Source: an uncultured Pseudomonadota bacterium
Lineage (GTDB): Bacteria > Myxococcota_A > UBA796 > SXON01
Length of the DNA: 64,000 nt
Direction of reading: 5' to 3'
Assembly: GCA_903885375.1 (NCBI GenBank)
Contig: CAISIK010000168.1
Coordinates: 1-64,000, forward strand
In this document: in pieces, positions 16,734 through 25,187 of the stretch
Numbering within the stretch: the stretch's first letter is position 1
How the letters are laid out: each line of letters starts with the position of its first letter
Position numbers and translations under genes: made by a program
Notes under the pieces: generated by a model
Databases searched by the model: none
The model's input: only the letters and a program-made list of their open reading frames with translations
What the model was told of the DNA's origin: nothing

Positions 16734-17993
16734 ATGCCCGCCTTCCCCGTGCCCGCCGCCCTCAAGCTGTTTTCGGGGGGTCTCCTGTTCGGCGGCTTCT
16801 GGTCACCGCCAGAAGACCACGTGGCGCCCCACCTCGGCGGCGGCGCCCGCTTCGGACTCCTGCTCGCCAAGTCGCCGTTCGAGGTGGAGCTCACCGTCTT
16901 CACCGGCGCCAGCACGCTGCGCGGCTCCGACGTGACGTTGTCGAGCTCGGTCACCCGGGCCGACCTCCTCTACAAGCTCTACGACAGCCCCCGGTTTCAC
17001 GTGGTGGGCGGGCCGGGCCTCGGGTGGCGGTACGTGCAGATCGAGTCGGGCGATGTCCCGGCGGCAACGGCGCTCGCCGACTACGGGCTGGGCACCAACC
17101 CCATCGCCGACCTCGTGATCTCCGCCGGCGGCGGCGTCCGGTACTGGATCGCCGGCCCCCTGCACCTGCGTGCCGACGTGCAGGGCCTGCTCCAGCTCGG
17201 CGACCAGCCCGAGAGCCAGCCTGCCCACTTCTGGCCGGCCGTGCTCGGCACCGTGGCGCTCGACCTGCGGGTGGAGCCGCCGCCCGACCGCGATCGGGAC
17301 GGCGTACCCGACAAGAAGGATCGCTGCCCCGACTCGCTTGAGGACCTCGACTACTTCGACGATGCCGACGGCTGTCTCGACCCCGACGACGACAAGGACG
17401 GCGTGGTGGACCTGCTCGACCGCTGCAAGGACCAGGCGGAAGACCTCGACGGGTACCAGGACGCCGACGGCTGCGCCGACCACAACAACGACGCCGACAG
17501 CCTCCCCGACGAACACGACCGCTGTCCGAACGAACCCGAAACCCAGAACGGGTGGGAGGATGGGGATGGGTGCGCAGAAACCCTTCCGGCCGATGTGCAG
17601 GCCGTCGTGGGCACGCGCAAGGACATCACCTTCGTGGACAACGCGCTCAGCCCGGAGAGCCTGCCGCTCATGGAGGCCCTCGCCGCCGCGTTCGCGGCCC
17701 ACCCCCGGTCGCGGGTGCACATCGCCGTGTACACCGACAGCGCCGGCGGCAACCAGGCCGCTCGCGAACGAACGCGGGCCCAGGCCCTGGCCATCTACAC
17801 CTGGCTCCTCGCGCACGGCATGACCGCCGATCGTCTCTCCATGCTGGCCGGCGGCGACAGCGTGCCCATCGGCGCCGACCGCAGCGAAAGCGACCTGCCC
17901 AGCAACCGCCGGGTGGGCATCACGCTGCAGGACCCGGCCGACGGGGACGGCAGCCGGATCGAGTTCTCCCCGAAGCTCCCTGCCGAGTGGTAG
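16734..17993 (+). CDS. OmpA-family outer membrane protein with thrombospondin type-3 repeats
   Basis: About 419 residues. I prefer ATG 16734, which leads into a hydrophobic stretch (PAALKLFSGGLLFGGFW); an ATG/GTG-type start at 16668 would add 22 charged residues. An N-terminal region of alternating beta strands (about 30-175) looks like an OmpA-type barrel. Then come calcium-binding DxDxDGxxD repeats with paired cysteines (DRDRDGVPDKKDRCPD and following, about 185-275). A C-terminal OmpA peptidoglycan-binding domain follows (VHIAVYTDSAGGNQAARERT, then SNRRVGITL). It probably links outer membrane and cell wall. Such proteins are abundant in Myxococcota. The signal peptide is weak to my eye. 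Confidence 0.85.
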   Translation: MPAFPVPAALKLFSGGLLFGGFWSPPEDHVAPHLGGGARFGLLLAKSPFEVELTVFTGASTLRGSDVTLSSSVTRADLLYKLYDSPRFHVVGGPGLGWRYVQIESGDVPAATALADYGLGTNPIADLVISAGGGVRYWIAGPLHLRADVQGLLQLGDQPESQPAHFWPAVLGTVALDLRVEPPPDRDRDGVPDKKDRCPDSLEDLDYFDDADGCLDPDDDKDGVVDLLDRCKDQAEDLDGYQDADGCADHNNDADSLPDEHDRCPNEPETQNGWEDGDGCAETLPADVQAVVGTRKDITFVDNALSPESLPLMEALAAAFAAHPRSRVHIAVYTDSAGGNQAARERTRAQALAIYTWLLAHGMTADRLSMLAGGDSVPIGADRSESDLPSNRRVGITLQDPADGDGSRIEFSPKLPAEW

Positions 17994-18062
17994 ATCGGGC
18001 GGTCCGTACCGCGGGCTACCACCCAAACCACACGGCTGCGCTACCCTGTACCGAGGTGCCCC

Positions 18063-19562
18063 ATGCGGATCACGCTCATCAATCCCCCGATCGATTCGGT
18101 GCTCGAAAACGGGAGCGTCAGCCCCGTTACCGCGTACCTCTTCTTCAACTCCGCCCCGCTGGGCATCCTCTACATCGCGGCGATGCTGGAGCGAGCCGGG
18201 CACACGGTCACGGCCATCGACGCTGCGGCCGAGCACCTCGACGTGGCGGGCACCGTGCGGCGGGTCGAGGCCAGCCGCCCCGACGTGGTCGGCATCGGCA
18301 GCACCACCGTGGTGTTCGAAACGAGCAAGCGGCTCGCCACCCAGCTCAAGGGCGCGATGCCCTCCGTGCCGGTGGTGCTCGGCGGCTACCACGTGACCCT
18401 CCTCCCCAACGAGGCGATGGCCCACCCCGGCTTCGACGTGGGCGTCATCCACGAGGGTGAGTTCACGATGGTGGAGCTGGTCGACCACTACGCCGGTCGC
18501 CGTCAGATCGACGACGTGCAGGGCATCGTCTACCGCAAGCCCGACGGCACGCTGCACTTCACGCCGGCCCGCGCACGGTTCAAGGACCTCGATCTGCTGC
18601 CCTTCCCGGCGCGGCACCTCCTGCCGAACGACCTCTACAAGCCCATCCCCATCGATGAGCACGCCTCGCCCAAGTTCGCGATGATCACCTCGCGCGGCTG
18701 CCCGCACGCCTGCGCCTTCTGCCAGAAGGCCAAGTCCGGCTACCGCTCGCACTCGCCGCAGTACATCGCCGACGAGGTTGAGTACCTCGTGCGCGACTTT
18801 GGCGCGCGCGACATCGCCTTCGTCGACTCGCTCTTCTGCGCGAGCAAGAAGCGTGTGATGGGCATCATGGAGGAATTCAAGAAGCGCGACATGGCCAGCA
18901 AGGTGTCGTGGACCTGCTCCTCCCGCGTGGAGGTGGTGGACCGTGAGCTCCTCCAGTCGATGAAGGACGCCGGCTGCTGGCGTACGCGCTTCGGCATCGA
19001 GTCCGGCTCCGACCGGGTCCTCGACTTCATCAGCAAGGGCATCACCAAGGAGAAGATCCGGGCCGCCGTGACCGCCGCCCACGAGGTGGGCCTGCGCCCC
19101 AAGGCCTTCTTCATCGTGGGCCACATGCCCGACACCAAGGAAACCATCGAGGAGAGCATCGAGTTCGCGAAGTCGATCCCGCTCCACGACGTCACGGTGC
19201 AGATCAACACGCTGCTCCCGAAGACGCCGCAGATGGAGATGTGGGAGCGCGAAGGCACCAAGTGGGGCCGGCTCGTGAACGAGAGCACCGACGAGAAGAG
19301 CTTTTGGGAGCCCACCTTCGTGCCCTGGGCGCTCGAGCCCGAGGACATCGTGGAGTTCCACCGGCGCTTCTACCGCGAGTTCTACTTCCGGCCGATCACG
19401 CTCGCCCGCCACCTCGAAACCATCAAGAGCTGGCGCGACGTGTACAAGTACGCGAGCGCATCGAGCCTGTTCAGCTTCCTGTTCTACAACCAGGACAAGC
19501 TGTCGCTCGACACGCTCAAGAGCGCCTTCGGCGTGACCTCCAGCTCCGACGAAGCCGCGTAG
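18063..19562 (+). CDS. B12-binding radical SAM protein
   Basis: A 499-residue cytosolic enzyme. The N-terminal cobalamin-binding Rossmann domain (about 1-145) starts MRITLINPP and contains GIGSTTVVFETSKRLA and VPVVLGGYHVTLLP. The radical SAM core has the cluster motif with Cys213, Cys217 and Cys220 (SRGCPHACAFC), and later FGIESGSDRVLDFISKGIT, the SAM-contact region. A C-terminal helical tail of about 130 residues follows. This is the BchE/hopanoid/P-methylase type architecture, usually methyl transfer or ring formation on an unactivated carbon. Nothing nearby reveals the substrate, and the gene stands alone between an OmpA-like gene and the end of the ABC operon. Confidence 0.9.
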   Translation: MRITLINPPIDSVLENGSVSPVTAYLFFNSAPLGILYIAAMLERAGHTVTAIDAAAEHLDVAGTVRRVEASRPDVVGIGSTTVVFETSKRLATQLKGAMPSVPVVLGGYHVTLLPNEAMAHPGFDVGVIHEGEFTMVELVDHYAGRRQIDDVQGIVYRKPDGTLHFTPARARFKDLDLLPFPARHLLPNDLYKPIPIDEHASPKFAMITSRGCPHACAFCQKAKSGYRSHSPQYIADEVEYLVRDFGARDIAFVDSLFCASKKRVMGIMEEFKKRDMASKVSWTCSSRVEVVDRELLQSMKDAGCWRTRFGIESGSDRVLDFISKGITKEKIRAAVTAAHEVGLRPKAFFIVGHMPDTKETIEESIEFAKSIPLHDVTVQINTLLPKTPQMEMWEREGTKWGRLVNESTDEKSFWEPTFVPWALEPEDIVEFHRRFYREFYFRPITLARHLETIKSWRDVYKYASASSLFSFLFYNQDKLSLDTLKSAFGVTSSSDEAA

Positions 19563-19571
19563 GCCGACCGC

Positions 19572-20723
19572 TCAGTGGGGCTTGACCTTGCCGCCCGGGA
19601 TGCCCGGCGGCAGGCCCGGCGGGCGCGGCATGCCCGGAGGCATGCCCGGCGGACGGGGCGCGGCCTCGCCTTCCGGCGTGGTGCCGAGCTCGGTGGGCGC
19701 GGGCTTCTCGCTCGGCGCCGGCTCGCGGCCCGCGAGAATGTCCTCCACCTCGTCGGCGGTGTCCTCCACCGCGGAGCGCGTGAGCTTCACGAGGCCACGG
19801 GAGTAGTCGCTCCGGGCGTACCAGTCGTCTTCCGACTTGAGCACGTGGAGGGTCTCGCTGGGCTTGCCCTGGGCGGAGAAGGTGAGGTCGAACACGGGCT
19901 CGGTGGTGGCCGGCTCCTCGCCCGTCTGGACGTAGGAGGCCGACTTAACCTTCAGGGCCTTCTCCAACCAGTTGGCGAAGGTCTCGTCCTTCTTGCCCAC
20001 CTCGTCAGTGCCGGCGGTGGCCTTGCGCTCCCACCAGTCGGCAGTGCGGTCTTCCTTGTTGTGCTGCAGCCACTCCACCGTGGTGGTGCCGGCGGTGAGC
20101 ACGACGGTGTCGACCGTTTCCACGGCGGCGGCGAACAACCCGCGCTCGGGGAGCCGGGTGGTCGCGAACTTCAGGGGCTTGATGAGCTCATCGTCCACCA
20201 CGTAGAAGCGGCTCGACTCGCGGTGCTTGGCGTAGAGGTCCTTGGCGCCGTAGGTCTCGGCGCCGAGCTCGAGCGTGGCCGTCCGGCCCGCCGCGGTGAC
20301 GGCGAGCGTGGTGGTGGAGGCGGAGAGCCCGAAGGTCTCCAGCTTGGGGGCATCCACGCCGACGAGCTCGCGCATCGCCATGAGCGGCGCCATGCTCTCC
20401 ATGAGCTTGTCGCCCGCCGAGCCGGCCTTGAAGGCCGTGACCTTCGTTTCCACCGGGGGCGGAGGCTCGCCCTCCTTGGCCTTCTTCTGCTTGTGGTCGG
20501 TGACCGTGACCCAGGCGTAGCTGCCGAGGGTGTCCTTGCGGACCTCGAAGCGCACATCCACGTCGGCGGAGGCGTAGACCACGGACTCGAGCGCGCTGAC
20601 GGGCTCATCGATGAGCGCCACGCCCTCCTTCTCGCCCTTGGTCTCTTCGGCGGTGAACCGCATCCACGTGGCGCCGAGGCTGAGCCCCAGGATCGCGCCA
20701 TACACCATCCAGGACCGGATCAT
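19572..20723 (-). CDS. DUF4340 protein, last gene of Gld-like ABC operon
   Basis: A 383-residue protein with one N-terminal membrane helix (about 3-22) and a periplasmic region of repeated beta-rich units (TLAVTAAGRTATLELGAETYG; SSRFYVVDDELIKPL) that fit DUF4340. The tail beyond about 330 is low-complexity, rich in Pro, Gly and Met (repeats of PPGMPP type). The start ATG overlaps the GldG-like stop (ATGA), so it is co-translated with the transporter. DUF4340 genes usually end operons with an ABC ATPase, permease and GldG-like protein. Here the order is the same. The operon function outside gliding Bacteroidota is not established. Confidence 0.88.
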   Translation of the reverse strand: MIRSWMVYGAILGLSLGATWMRFTAEETKGEKEGVALIDEPVSALESVVYASADVDVRFEVRKDTLGSYAWVTVTDHKQKKAKEGEPPPPVETKVTAFKAGSAGDKLMESMAPLMAMRELVGVDAPKLETFGLSASTTTLAVTAAGRTATLELGAETYGAKDLYAKHRESSRFYVVDDELIKPLKFATTRLPERGLFAAAVETVDTVVLTAGTTTVEWLQHNKEDRTADWWERKATAGTDEVGKKDETFANWLEKALKVKSASYVQTGEEPATTEPVFDLTFSAQGKPSETLHVLKSEDDWYARSDYSRGLVKLTRSAVEDTADEVEDILAGREPAPSEKPAPTELGTTPEGEAAPRPPGMPPGMPRPPGLPPGIPGGKVKPH

Positions 20724-22510
20724 GCCGCCCCCTTCTTGCGGCGGCTCGACACGCGCATGGCTCCGGCCACGAACACCAGGGCCGGAATCAGCGCACTGGT
20801 GGCGTAGAACCACATGGCTTCATCTTCCTTCGTGTGTTGGATCTTCACGTCTTCCTCCGACTCCGACTCGCCAGCGAGCGCCGGATCGGCGGTGAGCCAG
20901 GAGACGGTATCTGCGATGTAGTAGGCGTTGGCGGCGTTGCGCAGGAAGAAGTTGCTGGCCAGCGTGGCGTCGGCCACCACGGCGGCGCGCCACTCCGAGT
21001 TCTCGCCCCCGGCGGCGGGCCCCTTGGCCACCGCCGCGATCTCGTAGCCGCCGCGCTTCTCGCCGGCCGCATCGTCGAACTCGAGGTTGCCGTTCTGGTC
21101 GCGGAACCAGTCGGGCATGCCCTTCACCGTGACGGTGACGGAGCCGGCGTGCGACTCCATCTCGGTGATCGAGCCCGTGCTCGGCGTGATGAGCACGGCC
21201 TCCGTGCTGCGCTTGCTCAGCGTGGTGACCGACTCGTGCGAGGTGAACTTGTTCGTGCCGACGTTGAGCCGGTCGATCGTGCCGCGGGAGAGCGGGAGGA
21301 ACATCTTGTCGCTGGCGAGCGGGGCGGAACCATCGAAGGTGACGCCGGCGAGCGCCGCGAGGGGGGAGAGGTCCTCGGTGGTGGGCTCGAGCAGGAGGAA
21401 CAGCGCGCCGCCGCCATCGCGGAAGGCGCGGAGGGCCTCGATCTCCTCCGGGAAGAAGGGCTTCTTCGGTCCGACCACGAAAACAAGCGCCGCATCATCC
21501 GGCACCGCCTGGGCGAGCCCATCGTCGATGCCCAGTTCCTTCACCTTGAAGTGCAGCGCTTCGAGCACCTTCTTCATGGAGTCGATGTTGGTTTGCTCGT
21601 CGGTGGCGTTCTTCCAGAAGAGCTCGTCGTGGCCCACGGTGAAGTAGGCGGTGCGCTTCTCGCGGCTGATCTTCAGGAGCGCGGTGCGCACCTTGCCATC
21701 GAGCTTGCGGAGGTCCTTCTTCGCCTTGTCGAGGGTCTCCGGGAGCTTGATGCTCTCGGTTTTCTCGCCGAGGATGAAGACGATGTTGCCGTTGTCGCGG
21801 ACCTTCCACTCCTTGGCCAGCTCGGGCGCCATCGCGTGGTCCATCACCTCATAGCTGAGGTTCTCGCCCTCGAGCTCATCGAAGTAGGGCGTGAGCTCGT
21901 TGAGCGTGTCGCTCGAGGGCGGGTAGAAGAGCACCACGCGCACCGGCTCGGCGAGCGAATCGACCGCGGCCCGGGTGGGGTCGCCCACCTGGGTGGTGCG
22001 GAAGAAGCCGAAGTCCCAGCGGTGGTTGAACTCGTGCGCGAGCCAGTTGAGCGGGAAGAGCATCGCCAGGCCGAGGGCGACGGCGAGACCGCCCTCCCAG
22101 GCCGAACGGATGCGCAGCGGGTGAACGCTGTGCGGGCTCGCAGCGAGGGTGCGGTTGATGCCGAAGGCGGGCAGCGCGCCGACGAGCCACACGAGCGGGA
22201 TGAGCGCCTGCAGCGCGGCGCGGAGGTTCTCCTGCGTGGCGGCCTCAAGGCCGAGCAGGGTGATGACGTCCTTCCACTGGAGCACGTACAGGAGGCCGCT
22301 CGACATCGAGAGGGCGGTGAACGCCAGCGCCAGCTTGGTGGCGCTCGGGTGGCGGCCGAAGGTGGAGAGGCGGCTGCCCAGCGACATGAGGATGAACAGC
22401 CCGCCCAGCGCAAGCAGGGCGAACCGCACCATGTCGGTGCCGGCGAGCATGCGCTCGGCGAGGAAGATGGCGAAACTACCGACGAAGTAGAGCAGAGTGG
22501 CGGCGTTCAT
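20720..22510 (-). CDS. GldG-like ABC transporter auxiliary protein
   Basis: A 596-residue membrane protein. Three N-terminal helices and a fourth near residue 120-140 precede a large periplasmic domain, with a final helix at about 565-585 followed by a basic tail (VSSRRKKGAA). The domain has the GldG/IFT52-type patterns FFRTTQVGDPTRAAVDSL, VRVVLFYPPSSDTLNEL, KRTAYFTVGHDE, ALVFVVGPKKPFFPEEIEAL and GGGALFLLLEPTTEDLSPL. I start at ATG 22510, overlapping the permease stop. In the family it works beside GldA/GldF ABC components; whether it moves a substrate or acts in surface motility here is open. Confidence 0.9.
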   Translation of the reverse strand: MNAATLLYFVGSFAIFLAERMLAGTDMVRFALLALGGLFILMSLGSRLSTFGRHPSATKLALAFTALSMSSGLLYVLQWKDVITLLGLEAATQENLRAALQALIPLVWLVGALPAFGINRTLAASPHSVHPLRIRSAWEGGLAVALGLAMLFPLNWLAHEFNHRWDFGFFRTTQVGDPTRAAVDSLAEPVRVVLFYPPSSDTLNELTPYFDELEGENLSYEVMDHAMAPELAKEWKVRDNGNIVFILGEKTESIKLPETLDKAKKDLRKLDGKVRTALLKISREKRTAYFTVGHDELFWKNATDEQTNIDSMKKVLEALHFKVKELGIDDGLAQAVPDDAALVFVVGPKKPFFPEEIEALRAFRDGGGALFLLLEPTTEDLSPLAALAGVTFDGSAPLASDKMFLPLSRGTIDRLNVGTNKFTSHESVTTLSKRSTEAVLITPSTGSITEMESHAGSVTVTVKGMPDWFRDQNGNLEFDDAAGEKRGGYEIAAVAKGPAAGGENSEWRAAVVADATLASNFFLRNAANAYYIADTVSWLTADPALAGESESEEDVKIQHTKEDEAMWFYATSALIPALVFVAGAMRVSSRRKKGAA

Positions 22511-23232
22511 TCCCACCTCCGAGCGGTGAGCGCCTGCGTGGCGAGGGTCAGGAAGGCGAAGGTGACCGAGAGGAAGTAGAAGACGTTCTCCGTGTTCACC
22601 CGGCCATCCTCGAAGGGCGCGAACTGCTTGGCGTAGAAGGCCATGTTCGCGAAGAGCTCCTTGAAGGGCGCGTCGGACACCTTGGCCAGCCAGTGGCAGA
22701 GCACGAAGAGGAGGACGAGCATGCCGCCGAGGACCGCGGCGAGGATCTGGTTGCGGCTCACGGAGCTCGCCCAGGTGCCGATGGCCACGCCGGCGCTGCT
22801 CATCAGCAGGATGCCGAGGTAGCCCACCGCGATCTGCTCGATGCCAACCTTGCCGTTGACGAAGATCATCGCCGGCATGTAGGCGGTGAGCGCGTGCAGG
22901 AGCGTCATGAACATCATCGCGGAGAGGTACTTCCCGAGCACGAGCTGCCGGTCACTGAGCGGCGAGCTCTCGAGCAGCACCATGGTGCCGGTTTGCCGCT
23001 CTTCCGCGAAGAGCCGCATGGTGACGACCACGCCCACGCCGAGCGCCACGCCGCCGCTGTTGAAGAAGAACTTCGACAGCACATCGGCGCTGTACTGGGC
23101 CGTGCTGGTGAGCGCGAGCGCGTGGAACAGCACGCCGTCGAGGAAGAGGGCCACGGCGATGATGAGCCAGCCCCAGATCGTGTTGACGTAGGCGGCGAAA
23201 TCACGCCGCGCCACGAGGAGAATGCCCCTCAT
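22507..23232 (-). CDS. ABC transporter permease, GldF/ABC-2 type
   Basis: A 241-residue permease with six predicted membrane helices. It starts with RDFAAYVNTIWGWLIIAVAL, where the first helix follows a charged N-terminus, and has the ABC-2 coupling region RLFAEERQTGTMVLLESSPL, then VLGKYLSAMMFM. This is the standard GldF layout. The start overlaps the ATPase stop by ATGA and its own stop overlaps the GldG-like start, so three genes are coupled. The transported molecule is unknown. Confidence 0.9.
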   Translation of the reverse strand: MRGILLVARRDFAAYVNTIWGWLIIAVALFLDGVLFHALALTSTAQYSADVLSKFFFNSGGVALGVGVVVTMRLFAEERQTGTMVLLESSPLSDRQLVLGKYLSAMMFMTLLHALTAYMPAMIFVNGKVGIEQIAVGYLGILLMSSAGVAIGTWASSVSRNQILAAVLGGMLVLLFVLCHWLAKVSDAPFKELFANMAFYAKQFAPFEDGRVNTENVFYFLSVTFAFLTLATQALTARRWE

Positions 23233-24164
23233 GCCGATGCCCCCTGCGTAAGACCGAGGAAGATACTCTCGAGCTCCGACTCATCCTCCACCACCCGGCG
23301 CACACCGACGCCGGCGGTGACGAGCGCGGCCACGAGGCTTTCGCGCTGGTCGGAGTCCATGGCCACGTGAACCTTGAGGAGCCCACCCGGCTCCTCCACC
23401 GCATCCCACTTCTGCACGCCCGACACGCTGCGGAGGGCACCCTCGACGAGTGCACGATCCGCACGCACCTGCAGGGTGATCCGCGTACCCGCGGTGTGAG
23501 CCGCGGCGGCCAGATCGGACTCCTGCCCCTGCGCCACGATCCGCCCGCCGTTCAGCACGAGGATCCGGTCGCAGGTTTCGCTGATCTCCGCGAGGATGTG
23601 GCTCGAGATGAGCACCGTGCACTGCTTGCCCAGCGCCCGGACCACCTGACGCATCTCCACGATCTGCTTGGGATCGAGGCCGCTGATGGGCTCATCGAGG
23701 ATGACGAGCTGGGGGCGGTGGATGATCGCCTGGGCGATGCCCACACGCTTGCGGTACCCGTGGCTCAGCTCCTGGATGACGCGGTGCTGCACGTGCGCGA
23801 GCTGGCAGGTTTCGAGCACCTTCGGGAGCTCGGCCTGCACCTCGGCCGCCGAACGCCCCTTGAGCTGGCCCACGTACAGGAGGAACTCGGACACCGTCAT
23901 TTCGCGGTAGAGCGGAGGATCCTCCGGCAGGTAGCCGATCTGGCTGCGGAACTCGGCGTTCGCCGCCACGAGGTCCGTGCCGTTGACCGTGACCGTTCCC
24001 GCCGTGGGAATGACCAGCCCCGCCAGCACCTTGAGCGTGGTGCTCTTTCCTGCCCCGTTGAGGCCGAGGAAGCCGACAATCTCGTTCGCCGCGATGGTGA
24101 ACGACAGACCTTCGACCGCGCGACGCTCACCGTAGTAGTGCGTGAGTCCTTCGACTGTGATCAT
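23229..24164 (-). CDS. ABC transporter ATPase, GldA-like
   Basis: A 311-residue ATP-binding subunit and first gene of the four-gene operon. Walker A is GLNGAGKST (about 34-42), the Q-loop GYLPEDPPLY, the signature ELSHGYRKRVGIAQA, Walker B QLVILDEPISGLDP and the switch His in VLISSHIL. The last 80 residues form a C-terminal domain typical of ABC-2 type ATPases (TRITLQVRADRALVEGALRS). It matches the GldA/CcmA class that powers ABC-2 permeases. The upstream 93-base gap to the cyclase gene holds no obvious promoter to my eye. Confidence 0.92.
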   Translation of the reverse strand: MITVEGLTHYYGERRAVEGLSFTIAANEIVGFLGLNGAGKSTTLKVLAGLVIPTAGTVTVNGTDLVAANAEFRSQIGYLPEDPPLYREMTVSEFLLYVGQLKGRSAAEVQAELPKVLETCQLAHVQHRVIQELSHGYRKRVGIAQAIIHRPQLVILDEPISGLDPKQIVEMRQVVRALGKQCTVLISSHILAEISETCDRILVLNGGRIVAQGQESDLAAAAHTAGTRITLQVRADRALVEGALRSVSGVQKWDAVEEPGGLLKVHVAMDSDQRESLVAALVTAGVGVRRVVEDESELESIFLGLTQGASA

Positions 24165-24257
24165 CCGAACCTGTTCTCGGGTGGGAGTTGGGGCGGCGCC
24201 CTTATGGAGGCCCCTGCCCGCCTGCCACCGGCGGCTCGTCGATATTCGTCAAGACCG

Positions 24258-25187
24258 CTACCGCACGGCCTCCGGCGCCTCCGGCGCGCCGATCCGCCGC
24301 ATCCGCACAGGTTTGCCGCGCCCCTTCACGAAATGCTCCTCCAGGCCGTCGACCGGCAGCCCCGCGAAGAGCAGGGTGTCCTCTCCCACCACGATGTCGC
24401 CACGCGTGGCGAGCCCCTGGATGCGCTTGGCCACGTTGATCGCATCGCCGATCGCCGAGAACTGCACCCGGCTCTCGCCGCCCACGTTGCCCACCACGCA
24501 CGCGCCCGAGTTCACCCCGACCGTGAGCCCGAGCGTAGGCAGCTTCCGCCGTGCCCGCTCCTCGTTGAGCATGCCCACCACCACCTGCATGTCGCGCGCA
24601 CACGCCACCGCGCGTGCCGCGTGATCCTCCTGGTGCAGCGGCGTGCCGAACAGCACCATGATCTCGTCGCCCATGAACTTGTCGATGGTGCCGCCGTGTA
24701 CGTGCGCCACCCGCACCAGCTCGTCCAGGTAGTGCGTGAGCGTGCCCACGGTCTCCTCGGCGCTCGCCAGCTCGGAGTAGCGGGTGAACCCGCTGAGGTC
24801 GGCGAAGACGACGGTGATCTCGCGCTTGTCGGGCAGGAGCGCGCTCGGGCCGCGCTCGGCGAGCACCCGGCTCACCTGCGGGGAGAAATAGCGGGCGAAC
24901 TCGGGGGGAACCACCGCGCGTTCAGCGCCCGGGTCGGCCGCCTCGGCTGGCATCGACTTCAACAGCCGCCGCAGGCCGCTCGGCGTGAGCACCACGAGGT
25001 AGCAGTACGCCGCCGAGCCGATGGCCACGAGCAGGCTGAACAACGCCGCCAGCTCGGCGAGGGGGTGCTCGCCCTCGGCCCCCAGCACGGCCGCGAAGGC
25101 GAGGCTCGCCGCCGCGGGAACGGCCCAGAGCAGCGGCCCCGCCACCGGGGCGACCCACCCCACGAGGCGCGGAAAGGCGCCGCTCAT
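24258..25187 (-). CDS. Class III adenylate/guanylate cyclase, membrane-bound
   Basis: A 309-residue protein with two N-terminal helices (about 9-33 and 42-66) and a catalytic CHD domain from about 115. The metal Asp occurs in VVFADLSGFTRYSE, followed by KFMGDEIMVLFG carrying the second Asp. The remaining contacts lie in LTVGVNSGACVVGNVGGESR and FSAIGDAINVAKRIQGLA. The substrate residues point to ATP in such Lys/Asp types (DKFMGDE, IGDAINVA), so cAMP is the likely product. The start overlaps the carboxypeptidase stop (ATGA). Coupling of a cyclase to a secreted peptidase gene is unusual. No known sensor domain is seen between the helices and the catalytic part. Confidence 0.9.
   Translation of the reverse strand: MSGAFPRLVGWVAPVAGPLLWAVPAAASLAFAAVLGAEGEHPLAELAALFSLLVAIGSAAYCYLVVLTPSGLRRLLKSMPAEAADPGAERAVVPPEFARYFSPQVSRVLAERGPSALLPDKREITVVFADLSGFTRYSELASAEETVGTLTHYLDELVRVAHVHGGTIDKFMGDEIMVLFGTPLHQEDHAARAVACARDMQVVVGMLNEERARRKLPTLGLTVGVNSGACVVGNVGGESRVQFSAIGDAINVAKRIQGLATRGDIVVGEDTLLFAGLPVDGLEEHFVKGRGKPVRMRRIGAPEAPEAVR

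Noticed and set aside
17281..17580. Possible CRISPR-like periodic sequence
   Set aside because: The period belongs to thrombospondin type-3 protein repeats, and no constant repeat with unique spacers is present.
16803..19412. A long minus-strand frame opposite the OmpA-like and radical SAM genes
   Set aside because: Both genes opposite have clear domains; the frame has no recognisable motif and arises from high third-position GC.
19600..19680. Tandem GGCATGCCCGG-like repeats at the end of the DUF4340 gene
   Set aside because: They encode a Pro/Gly/Met tail; codon-level repeats inside a reading frame, not a separate element.
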